From assembly GCA_020002185.1 (NCBI GenBank), contig CM034533.1, positions 37,492,219-37,556,218 on the forward strand: a DNA stretch of 64,000 nt, given 5' to 3'. Source of the DNA: Paraescarpia echinospica (Eukaryota > Annelida > Polychaeta > Sabellida > Siboglinidae). Both the position numbers and the translations under genes were made by a program. The notes below the pieces were generated by a model that was not told the origin of the DNA, did no database searches, and worked only from the letters and a program-made list of their open reading frames with translations. Positions 48,020-57,920 of this stretch are shown one piece after another. Within the stretch, counting starts at the first letter, position 1. Every line of letters begins with the position of its first letter.

Positions 48020-49150
48020 CTGATTGATGGATCCTAGGTCGACGAAAATATCGTATCATGCACAATCACATCTTTAAATACTGATGCATGTTTGCGGATA
48101 ATATTATAACTGCAAGCGACATGCTACGTCCAATGCAGTGTAGTTATAATCTCACAACCACACGGTATTATTTATTTACGTCATGATGCCGTCATCACAG
48201 ATCAACCGAATGACAACCGACTGCGATGATAGAAAACACAGTCCACAATTTGGGATTTGTTAGAATCATTAGGCGATGAAATAAATATAAAAATATACCT
48301 TTGCAATATGCGCTATAAGTGTTTCAAGCCAACGTCTCGCATTCTACGCTTTTATTAATTATAATGTTCTTTCCTAAAGCCCGGCGTACACTACACAACA
48401 AAAGTTTGTGTTGGGCGATTGAACAACAAACGACAAATGTCGGTGGACCGCTCACACTACGCGACAAAAGTTTTGTACATGCGCACACTACGCGAAAAAT
48501 GTTTTTATAACTGCCGCGATACTAGCTTAGTTATTTGTACTAAATGCATGTATGCACTCCCTTTTGTTGTCGAATTCCGCAATTAGAATAAAATGGCGCC
48601 GATTTCGAACAAAAGAAAGCGAGCTCTAATTGATTTTGGGTACGCTTATTGTACTCTGTCATCAACGACGCCGACGTCAAACTACGCAAAGAAGTTCGCA
48701 TTCGAGTTCGTCCGTCAGCCACTCCGCCATATTGTCGATTTGTAGGTCACGGTCGTCAGCGACAGCGCATGACAAAAATGCTGCACTGCGATTGGCTCGT
48801 TGCTGCGACAAAAGTTTTGTTGTGTTGTGGACCGTCGTACATTAGCGACGTCGCGCTATTTACCCGCGTACACCGCACAACAAAAGTCTGGCCGATTCAA
48901 TTTTTTAATCGACCAGAATTTTGTTGTGTTGGTCTGGACAACAACAGACAAACGTTTTAGCAAGTCTTTAGACCCGCGCACATTAGAGACAAACCAAGCA
49001 TAAACGTGTTGAATGTACGCTGCCCGTTCAATTGCCTTTAATAAGCCCGAAACAGTGATCGCAATTAAGATTTTTATTCCGCGAAATATCCATGAAACGA
49101 TTAGATTATGAACAACCCTTTTGGCAATCTAACGGACACCGATGGTTGAA
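48020..49150 (-). repeat. R1 repeat family, copy d, split by an insertion
   Basis: Reverse complement of copy b, from GGATCCTAGGTCGACGAAAA (48031) to CCGATGGTTGAAAC (49151). The uninterrupted site for the LINE in copy b is visible near 48075-48095. The extra 48378-48995 segment lies where copy b reads straight through (GGAAAGAACATTA on one side, AATAAACGTGTTGA on the other). It establishes that b and d each received a different insertion after they separated. Confidence 0.7.
48378..48995. mobile_element. Putative non-autonomous DNA element with fold-back motifs
   Basis: About 615 bp present in R1 copy d and absent from copy b. The word ACAACAAAAG, or CGACAAAAGTTTTG, recurs in both orientations: near 48397, 48461, 48807, 48877 and 48920. 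Bases 48877-48897 and 48906-48927 form a hairpin of about 21-bp arms (ACAACAAAAGTCTGGCCGATT). I see no clean terminal inverted repeat or target duplication and no transposase frame, so the class is open. Confidence 0.5.
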
Positions 49151-49159
49151 ACACAATGC

Positions 49160-49861
49160 TCTCATGTTGTTTGATGCATCGTGTTACGAACATTTTACGA
49201 AAGTGGTTACTTTCAGTACATGCAGCTGATTAAGCATTTGTGTACCTAGAGGTATATATCTAAAATATCAATATATTATATAAACTGGACATATGCTTAT
49301 ATTGCAGAATCTATATTCTGGTACTAAGCTATTCTGAAAATTAGTTTTATTTATTATAATTTCTCTAATTTATTATTGATTGTATATGAAGTATAATTAA
49401 AGGGTATCTCGTGTAATTATGAATATCACTTAGATACATTAATTCATAATGGAATGTCAATGTACATCAATGTGATACAAGCGTAGCTTGTGAGACTACA
49501 CTTTGCCATTAGGATATTGTGATGCTTTTTGATTATTGTCGCTATTACCTTACTTACCAAGACATATAAATAAGGTGTACATCACGTTCTGTTATATCAC
49601 GTTGTTTGAAGCATCGTCACATGAATATTTTAGTAAACGTGAACTTTTTTGTAATTGCAGTTGATCATGCACTTATGCGTCTAAGAGTGTGTGTTCAGTA
49701 ATGAGGTATAGCATTCCAATTTAGAGACTACGTCTTTGTTATTATAATATACCTACTAAATGAGATGCAGATATAACGTACTGGTATTATGATACTCTAG
49801 CACAGTCTTGAAAACAACAACACATGCTAAGTTATAACATGGTACTTTGGTATTATGTTTG

Positions 49862-49919
<58 letters not shown>

Positions 49920-50045
49920 CGTATATGCTTAGCTTGCAGAAGATACAACTTCTTATTATGATATTCAGATTAATTTTTACTGTTATTATGTCTTTGATTG
50001 ATTATGATATATAAATAAGGAGTACATCATGTCATTACTGACACA
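49160..50045. repeat. Diverged tandem pair, period about 440 bp
   Basis: The unit at about 49160-49600 resembles the unit at about 49605-50045. Shared landmarks are GTTTGATGCATCGT, a GCAGCTGATTAAGCA box, ATATGCTTATATTGCAGAA, and ATATAAATAAGGTGTACATCA. The second unit carries a (TG)n microsatellite at about 49874-49918. No coding frame is present. Confidence 0.6.
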
Positions 50046-50468
50046 CGGGTCCTTCCCGTAGCCATCTCAAATGAACATGGTTAAAACCATATTCGTATGT
50101 ATATATATATATATATATATGTTTCTGTATTTTACGTTATACCCCCCAAGCATTACTATATAGCTATGTCTAACCATGCTGATACCTCCATTGACACACC
50201 ATACACCTCATCAACTATCGACATTACGAGCAAGAACAAAATACTGCCATACATAAATGTACGTGCAATCAACGTGAAACTACGAAACATATTATCTTGC
50301 CTATAAATTCCATACGCCTGAATCATAAAAAATACGCGTTTACACTTCACAATTTGCACAAAGCAGTGATGGCATTAGATGAAATGTTTCTAACACACCT
50401 GGGTGGTTTTCATGATCACTCGCTAAAAACATATTAGACATACATGATAGTAATTCATTAAATCCTAC

Positions 50469-50863
50469 GTGTATATCGTCATATTTCGACTCAGATTTAT
50501 TAAATTCAGCAAACAAAATGCAAATAGATTAAGTGTATTAAGATCCAACCTACAATCGATAATCGCAAAATTTAATGAAATAGAAGCATTCGTCAAAGAA
50601 CTAACCAGCGAAAACTTTAAATTCAGCGTCATATGCTTACAGGAAAGCTGGTTATCTATAAATGATGACCCAACAACTACACAATTCGATGGATACAACA
50701 GCTTTACTCAGATGGAAACATCCAATAATAAAGGAGGACTAATCATAAACGTTGATACAAACTATATATACAAAATAATCTAAAATTTAAACAATTATGA
50801 ATTTTGGGAAAGATTAATAATTAAACTAAATAACGGTGGACTTACAAAACCAGTACTAATAGG

Positions 50864-50899
<36 letters not shown>

Positions 50900-51278
50900 C
50901 TCCCAGAACATTAAATGACAATTTAAAAAAAGTTTTAACATAATATTTTTGTTCAACACAGTATAATTATTGCTGGTGATTTTAATATAAACTTACTAAA
51001 GGTAAACTAAAATGAAACCAGAAGTGAGTTTGTTTATTTTTGATCTTCTCACATCACATAGCATGTATCCACAAATGACACTTCCAACAAGATTCTCAGT
51101 AAGAAATGGTACATTAATCGACAACTTTTTCTGTAAACTGACTAAATCAGTCTTAGATAGTATAGCTGGCATACTGATAAAACAATTTTCAGACCACCAG
51201 CCTTACTTTATTTTTATGGATATAACTGAACATAAACAATCAAATACACAAATAATGAAACTACGCACAAACGAATGA
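50469..51278 (+). pseudogene. LINE APE-type endonuclease (copy 2)
   Basis: The N-terminal half is open at 50469-50783, with LRSNLQSIIAKFNEIEAF, then FSVICLQESWLS (the metal-binding glutamate region of APE-like nucleases) and YNSFTQMETSNNKGGLIINV. A gap containing a (TA)n run follows, then IIIAGDFNINLL-like sequence around 50965-51000. The C-terminal half at 51012-51278 has LPTRFSVRNGTLIDNFFC and FSDHQPYFIFMDI. The SDHQP motif preserves the catalytic aspartate-histidine pair seen in this enzyme class. Stops, a (TA)n expansion and frame changes separate the pieces, so the nuclease is not intact. Confidence 0.8.
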
Positions 51279-51330
51279 AGCGGTAGCAAAAGTTAAACAT
51301 GATATTCATACATCAGATATTTATAATAAC

Positions 51331-51681
51331 ATGGACAGGAACCCAAATGCTGATATAAATTATCATTATAATCTTATATATAAAGTAATAGAAGCTGCCA
51401 AGAATAAACACATGGAAACAAAAATTGTGAAATTTCATAAATACAGGCGCAAACAATCTGACTGGATAACAAAAGGTATAATAAGGTCTATTAAATTTAA
51501 AGATAAATTATACAAACAACTGAAGATGACTGATCCACTTTCTGCAGAATATCAAATGCGTCACGTTAACCTGAAAACATACTATGCAATACTCAAACAG
51601 AGCTTACGAGAAGCAAAGAGAATACACTACGAGTTATTGTTTAATAAACACCAATATAACACGGCAAATACTCTTAAATAA
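51331..51681 (+). pseudogene. LINE ORF2 linker between endonuclease and reverse transcriptase (copy 2)
   Basis: Open frame of 116 codons, lysine-rich and helical. It contains IVKFHKYRRKQSDWITKGI, SIKFKDKLYKQLK and LREAKRIHY. The same segment is found in copy 1 (KHKRSSWITQGLL, RYRDKLYKQLK). This WIT-G and KLY pattern is common between the nuclease and polymerase of Jockey/CR1-group elements. Confidence 0.8.
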
Positions 51682-51948
51682 ATACAATATAATATAGCAA
51701 ACATACGGAAAACAATATTATAAAAGAAATTATATCAAAACAGAAACCCACTGCACAGTTCCCAGTATGTTTTCAACAAAATAATGAAACATATACGAAT
51801 AAGCTTGACGTAGCCAATGAATTTAATCATCATTTTACTCAAAAAGGCCGTAAGCTTGCAGAAAATATAACATGTACAAGAACAAATAATTTAATTCAAT
51901 ATCTCATAAATAAAACCAATACAAGTTTTAAATTTGCAGAAATACAAG

Positions 51949-52070
51949 AAATAATCCACAACCTTCCCAACAAATAATCCACAACCTTCCCAACAAATAA
52001 TCCACAACCTTCCCAACAAATAATCCACAACCTTCCCAACAAATAATCCACAACCTTCCCAACAAAAGCA
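51949..52070. repeat. 23-bp tandem repeat, 5 copies, inside LINE copy 2
   Basis: The word CCACAACCTTCCCAACAAAT recurs with exact 23-bp spacing (starts at 51956, 51979, 52002, 52025 and 52048). One copy fits the protein frame (IIHNLPN, then SYGFDGIS). Four extra copies add 92 bases and shift the frame, so the expansion happened after the element lost function or itself helped to kill it. Confidence 0.95.
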
Positions 52071-52145
52071 GTTATGGCTTTGATGGAATATCAAGTAAAT
52101 TATTGAAATCTATTGAACCAGAAATAGTCAAACCCTTAAAGTTAA

Positions 52146-52667
52146 AGGGGCCCTGCATAGATTGCGCTATTCCACGGCAGAAATATTTTGTCGGCCGACG
52201 CTTGGCGTCTGCGGCTATTTATAGAACAGTGTGGTGTGATGCAGGCGATATGTTTGCCGTTGTTAGTTCCCGAAAACTAACGACAACAAACATATCGCCT
52301 GCACGAGTTAAAGTTCTATAAATAGCCGCAGACGCCAACCATAGCCATAATCATGACGTTTATTTGACCCAATGTAAGTACACAATTAACTTATTTTCTG
52401 AACATCACTTAAGCAGTGAAAACAACAAAAATATCAACATTGCACAGGCACACATATACGTATATCATTATTATGTTCTACAGACTCTTGGAAAATACGT
52501 ACACATGCACGTACACCTAATGTCACCTATTATGGTAATAATGTGCCATAGAATATAATCGTATAGCTTATTCAATCGGGGTCGGTGACTCATATTAAGA
52601 CACAATTGCCAAGCGTCGGCCGACAAAATACTTCTGCCGTGGAATAGCGCAATCTATACAGGGTCCT
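52146..52667. mobile_element. 522-bp TTAA-flanked MITE, piggyBac-like
   Basis: Terminal inverted repeats of about 60 bp (left 52146-52206, right 52608-52667) begin AGGGGCCCTGCATAG and, read inward from the right, AGGACCCTGTATAG. They share GATTGCGCTATTCCACGGCAG and a CGGCCGACGCTTGGC end. TTAA lies directly outside each end (52142-52145 and 52668-52671), the target duplication typical of the piggyBac superfamily. Removing the element and one TTAA leaves the host LINE frame continuous. No transposase is encoded, so it is non-autonomous. The superfamily assignment rests on TTAA and terminal layout only. Confidence 0.85.
52202..52338. repeat. Nested hairpin in the left part of the TTAA element
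   Basis: Arms 52202-52227 and 52313-52338 are perfect reverse complements over 26 bp (TTGGCGTCTGCGGC and onward). Inside them GCAGGCGATATGTTTG (52241-52256) pairs with 52287-52302. The start of the outer arm overlaps the inner end of the terminal repeat, so this end of the element can pair either with the far terminus or with itself. Confidence 0.9.
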
Positions 52668-52679
52668 TTAACTGTATTG

Positions 52680-53560
52680 ATAAACCAAGTATTAAACACG
52701 GGAAAGTTTCCTGATCAACTTAAAATTGCATAAGTAATACCTATATATATAAACACAAAGATCCTACATTATTTTCTAACTATAGACCTATATCTCTTTT
52801 ACCGGTCATCTCAAATGTTATTGAAAAAATATATATAAACAATGATTGATGTATCTTACAAACACAAATCTATTATCCGCTAACCAGTAAGGTTTTCAAC
52901 CTCATCATTCAACTGAATATGCTGTTCTAGAAATGGTTGATAGAATTACTACACAAATTGATCAAAACCAGTTACCTATTAGTATATATTTCGTGATTTG
53001 ACACACCTGACCATTCAATTTTACTACAAAAGCTAAACTATTATGCATTGGAGCCCACATCTATACACCTATTACGTGACTACTTCACAAACCGTAAGCA
53101 ATATGTGAAACTGAAAGAGGTACAATCAGACACTTTACCTTTACAAACAGGTGTCCCACAAGGATCAGTTTTAGGGCCATTTATATTTATTATATATATA
53201 TATACATTACTTTCCGAAAGCCAGTAGTATATTTAAGTTCATAACGATTGCTGATGACATTTCTCTAACAAGTACAACTGGATCCTTCACAGAGGACACA
53301 AACACAATTAAAACTGAATATTTGATCAATAAAGAACTTCATAAAATAGATACATGGTTAAAACTAAATAAATTATCATTAAATATTAATACAACAAAAT
53401 ATATTATTTTTGAAATTCCTAATAAAAGGGTCAAAGAATTAACACTAACACCTGATGGTGTAAATATTGAGAGAGTTAAACAGTTTAACTTTCTGGGCCT
53501 TTCATTAGACTCGTATTTAAACTGGAATAAACAAAATAATTGATAAAATAGCAAATAAAT
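52680..53560 (+). pseudogene. LINE reverse transcriptase, finger and palm (copy 2)
   Basis: Readable across frames: NTGKFPDQLKIA, FSNYRPISLLPVISNVIEK, HHSTEYAVLEMVDRI, then LRDYFTNRKQYVKL, TGVPQGSVLGPFIFIIYI and a catalytic box changed to IADD (expected YADD; near 53250). After the palm, an open frame at 53322-53543 gives WLKLNKLSLNINTTKYIIF and FNFLGLSLDSYLNWN, the primer-grip region. The changed aromatic residue, a (TA)n run in the IYIND-like region and several stops show that it is inactive. Confidence 0.8.
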
Positions 53561-53639
53561 TTTCTAGAACAATTGGTGTAATAAATACATTGAAACATGT
53601 TATACCAATTAGAGTAAAAATTACACTATACAATTCACT

Positions 53640-54148
53640 GATATTGCCTAACATTAACTACCGTATAATGATCTGAGGATACAAATGTAATCGAATAAAC
53701 AAAAGTGCAACACAAAGCTGTAAAAACAATATATTGTAATAAATATAATTCACACACGGAACCAATATTTAAATGTTTCTCGATTCTAAATATTGAAGAC
53801 CAACTTAGTATACAGATATTACGATTTTACTATAAATACAAACATACAACATTACCAGCATACTTTCAAAACTGGAAGGTGATAGAGAAGAGAAACATAC
53901 ATAGCCATTTCACACGACAACATAGCAGAATATACACATTCAAGACACAACACGAATTTGCAAAAAGAAGCCTTAGATATAGTCTAAGGCACACAATAAA
54001 CAATACTTCTGATATAATTAAACAAAATATAACCCCACACAGCCTACAAGGATTTATACGTTATGTAAAACATAATAATATCATACAAGGATACAAATAC
54101 ACATGTACAGAAGTAAATTGCTACAAATGCATATATAATCATGAATAA
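53640..54148 (+). pseudogene. LINE ORF2 C-terminal tail (copy 2)
   Basis: After a broken segment (LILPNINYRIMIWGY), an open frame at 53705-54148 runs from the AVKTIYCNKYNSHTEP box through LPAYFQNWKV, RNIHSHFTRQHSRIYTFK and RSLRYSLRHTINN to a stop. The arrangement matches the C-terminal tails of Jockey/CR1-group ORF2 proteins. There is no clear poly(A) or microsatellite tail within 100 bp after the stop. Confidence 0.75.
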
Positions 54149-54365
54149 ACATCCATTCCAGTAACACGTACAACCATAACATATTACATTGTACCCACTC
54201 ATTCACTACTTACTACACGCGTGAAGAAGCAAATATTAATAAAAACACACATGAATATACAAGCATATAAATAGGATTGGGCAATGGAGCACAATAACTT
54301 ACGAATTCTATAAAAGATAGACAATTACCAAACCCCAAAGTTGCCCCTATGATATACTATTTATC

Positions 54366-55575
54366 TATCTTTGGTGTTCAGCGCAGTGTCGATGTTCACT
54401 GATCCAGGTAATATTAGTTTGCCTCCAGCACTTTGATAAGATGAACCCAGGCCTACTAGTTGTTGTCCTGAATAAACCCTCGACACATCCTTCCTCGGCG
54501 TGAATGGATTAATTTTGACATCGTTGTGACACGGTGCGCTTCGAATACGATTTCGCAACACCCGCGATTGGCAGACCATGAAGGGTATCGACGTACGCGT
54601 GCAGTGTCATGCACGCCCACTTCCCAGCATACTCTAATAGGCCCCCGACTTTTCGTCAGAAAACAAACACAATCCTTGTTGTCGCCACATCGTTGTATCG
54701 CGGATATTATCGTATCATTATCGTTGTCCGTCGATGCGATGATACCTGTTTGGGGTCATGTTCTGTGTGTCTGCTTGGCCGGCTTGTTCAAAGTTCTTCA
54801 TGCCGATCTGGTTGAGCAATACCCGGTTCAAAATCGGAATATGTATAATTATCCGATGGAACAATTTTCAATGATTCAGATTTAACAAGATCCAGGTCAA
54901 AACACCACACGTGACAAGTCGGACAGGTTTTTTTGTAATTACGTGTGACACGCCTTGGGATTGTACGACAATTGTAAAATTTGTTTTTAAAGAAATTCAC
55001 GCTGTTAACCGTTACACAATCAGCAGATAATTGTGTTCCATAAATGTACAGTCCTGTGTGAGAATGACTTCTTTCTGATACCTATTCTACACCGTCCATT
55101 CACTGGTGTTGCTTCATGTCCTCTAGTCCGTCTATTTTTTTTGTAATTGAACAAATGCTTATATCAAACGTTTTATATCTATCCAATGTCTTAAAGGCTT
55201 ATTTTTCATATCTTCTGAACCTCCTTGCCTCTAGGGCTGTTAAACTACATTTTAAACGGTTTTCTTATATAAGTTCCACTCAGTTCTGAATTCTTTCAAG
55301 CGTATCGATGATGGCGCTTGTCGTCTGGTGTTTAGACATCGACACACCGAGTCGAGATTCTGGTGCCATTGGTTTGGTCAATTTCCACTATATGTAACGT
55401 GGAGGTAACATAGAAACAAAAACCTTATATTCGGTTGCACGTGGCTGGGGACCGTCAAAGTATTGGAAAACGTTGTTGTCCTACATGTAACAAATATATG
55501 TTGGCAAAGGGCGATCGCCCAGTTGTTCTGAATATTACTGGCAAAACAAATGCAATGTCGCCGCTCGCCGAATCC
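54366..55575 (-). repeat. LINE-derived duplicate, inverted partner of 39800-41977
   Basis: Reverse complement of the 39.8-42.0 kb segment without the kilobase containing the endonuclease fragment. On the minus strand the CR1-like tail (about 55000-55310) reads ALEARRFRRYEK and TSEWTV-like words. A frame at 54788-55000 gives CPTCHVWCFDLDLVKSESL, then YSDFEPGIAQPDRHEEL. The latter peptide is nearly identical in the partner copy even though neither has an intact upstream gene. Confidence 0.75.
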
Positions 55576-56289
55576 CTACATGGGTCAGTAGTGGTGTACG
55601 TAGTTTTCTGAATGTGTCTACAGGAGGACACATGATGCAGTTTGCCGTAAAGAGACCCAGTTTCTGTATGCTTGCTGGAAAGACACATTTTATAAATGGT
55701 CAGCTTTTCAAATATGAAATTAAATGGTCTCCTGAAACAAGGCGCCATGAAATAAGTTGCTATACTTCGCCATCGTTGAATACGCCGCAATGGACAAATC
55801 TGCATAACGAAGAAGACACACAAATTTCCTTCTCATAGGTGTCAACAGTACCGCTTTCGGGCGGGAAATCCCGCTTTTTATTGTCAGTCCCGCTTTCCCG
55901 CCTTTCTATGAAAATGTCCCGCTTTTTTGTACATTTCGCCTCCGAATTTTTTTATTTATTTATGGTGCTCTGCTAGTTGTATGAAAGTATGTGGTCGCGA
56001 ACGAACGTTTTTTCCGCGCGCACTAGCACGTGACTTCGCTAACGGCGAATCTTCTACGCTGTGCCAAGTTGGCGACTTACAGATACAATCAGGGACACTG
56101 CAGCAAGTGACTGCACCTGTTAGCTGTTTGTTAGTGTATTGCAATATAAGGCCAATAATTGGTCACAATGAATCCCTGTCTTTCTTATTTGTTTTTTTCC
56201 ATGGCTGGAACGATTTCACACTGAAACTTTTATTGTGTGATTATTAGTGCTATTTTTATTGCGCAAATGTCGTTTCCTTTAGAATTTGT
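55576..56289. other. Unassigned sequence with a CCCGCTTT-rich patch
   Basis: A plus-strand open frame (55614-55838) has protein-like composition (KYEIKWSPETRRHEISCY) but no recognised domain. At 55850-55935 the word CCCGCTTTT or CCCGCTTTC occurs four times in both spacing classes. No gene can be supported. Confidence 0.4.
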
Positions 56290-56640
56290 GTTCGCGCACT
56301 TTCCCACTTTTTCGTGAGCTGGTGTTGATACCTGTCTCCTTTGTGGAGCTGCAGCACGGAGAGAGGACAGTAGGCAGACCACATCTTCGGTTCAAAGATG
56401 TTCACAAACGTGATATAAATCATTTGACATCCTAGTTGAAGCATGGACTGACCAACTGGCAGGCCATACTCTACACTAGCCGTGACTTCGACGCACAATA
56501 CCAAGGTCCAGCAGATGACATAGTCTTCAGAGACGTCAGCCACAGAGAGAACTTCGCAGTGTAACTGTGCAGCGACACCACGTGGCCGTTGTCCGGTTGT
56601 CAGTGATGACTTGTCACATATAAACAATGCTAATGCTCTT
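56290..56640 (+). mobile_element. LINE ORF2 tail remnant
   Basis: The plus strand reads LQHGERTVGRPHLRFKDVHK, RDINHL, a stop, and TNWQAILYTSRDFD. This is the GRP-LRFKD-KRDL tail pattern seen at the C-terminus of many invertebrate and fish LINE proteins. Surrounding frames are broken, and the upstream polymerase is not visible. A 160-codon frame on the opposite strand (56256-56738) is its shadow. Confidence 0.6.
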
Positions 56641-57714
56641 TCGAATTGTTCTCTTCTTTCCCTGGACGTCCGGGTGAGTCTGGCGTCGAAACTGGTTTCT
56701 TCCTGTTCTTGCACTGGTGTCTCCACTAACCTCTCCAATCCCCTCTATCTTTCACGCTCATTCTCTACTCCTCTCCCAATTAATCCCTTGTAGTTTTAGC
56801 AAGCGTGGGCACGGAATAGGCATCTCAAGGTTATATAAGCACTTTCCTTTTCCTTCCATATTTGCAGTTCAACCTACTATCCCAAAGACTATTAGGACGT
56901 TGCTTCCTCTTATACAAACATGTTCTTCTGGAAGGTTAATCAAGTTTTCTTTTATTTTATGTAAAAATTCCAGGTAGTGTAATATCTGGAACTTGTAATC
57001 AAAACAACTACACTTTTGGAGTTGCACAATACTGGGCCAAATTGATGTTCTGTAACTTTCGCTATATTTACTCCATAACCAGCTTCTTTGTGGACAGTTC
57101 CTGTTGATAACATTTGTGCTGTATCTTTGGACCATGAAGAAAAAAGAGACACAAAAAACACTTTATTGTTGTTTGAAAAAAAATTTGGTTGTGGTGGATA
57201 ATGTAAGTCCACCATTTCAGGTCCAGAGTGCTCTGATCATTCTTAACATTTTAAAAGTCTTGGTTGGATTCTGATAAGGTACTACCCTACATCAGTCAAG
57301 TAAATTTTGATTTCTGAAGGGTTTCACATTCTCATATTTTAGATCATGAACTTCACTTGGCATTGCGCCACATAACAGTGAGTAGAGATCTTATCTTCTT
57401 CTATAATAATACATGTATCTTAGCTACCATCTAAGACAGTTTTTCATTTCTTTTAAGCACTTTTTTGTTATTTGCACTTATGTTTTTGATTTTGGTGTCC
57501 ATGTACTCCTCTTTGGTCCAGTATTGTGCTTCACCTGACACATATAAAACAACAAGACTGAAAAAGTAACAGCATTTGTGTGCGTGTGTGTGCCTATGTG
57601 TCTGTGCATATGCGCGTGTATATGATAAGGTAAGCACTTATTAAAAAATGATGTAATTCTTTACACTAAGGTTAACAAGTTTTGCGCTAAGTCAGAGAAG
57701 GGCACCATGAACAG
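56641..57714. other. Unassigned AT-rich sequence
   Basis: No gene or repeat recognised between the LINE remnant and the probable 3' end of the minus-strand gene. A short TG/CATATG patch lies near 57576-57620. Confidence 0.5.
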
Positions 57715-57889
57715 TCATCACATATTACACAAATATTTTATTCAGCTCCGTTCAGATGCAAACAAACTTGAACAAGACATTGAAACTTCAATAAACTGCA
57801 CAATGTTGAAGTTGTCAGTGCAACGACGAAGACATACACATGTACCATAAACCATCATATATACAGAACAACCAGGCATTATCATCAAT

Positions 57890-57920
<31 letters not shown>

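Larger units (their letters stand above)
50100..54150 (+). mobile_element. Decayed AT-rich APE-type LINE, copy 2, near full length
   Basis: The longest member of the family shared with 44740-47275. Order: a 5' region (to about 50460), endonuclease (about 50500-51230), linker (51290-51690), reverse transcriptase (about 51900-53560) and C-terminal tail (53640-54148). It is interrupted by a 522-bp TTAA element at 52146-52667, a 23-bp tandem expansion at 51949-52070 and (TA)n runs near 50099, 50869 and 53200. Frames are broken by stops and small indels, but domains remain easy to follow. Both copies are strongly AT-rich, unlike the CR1-like element at 32-34 kb. Confidence 0.85.

Noticed and set aside
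39600..55600. One large collinear inverted duplication
   Set aside because: Inverted matches exist, but their order (47.4, 55-54, 49-48 kb) is not collinear with the left side, so they are separate repeat copies.
56256..56738. 160-codon frame on the minus strand
   Set aside because: The opposite strand carries a recognisable LINE tail, so this frame is its shadow.
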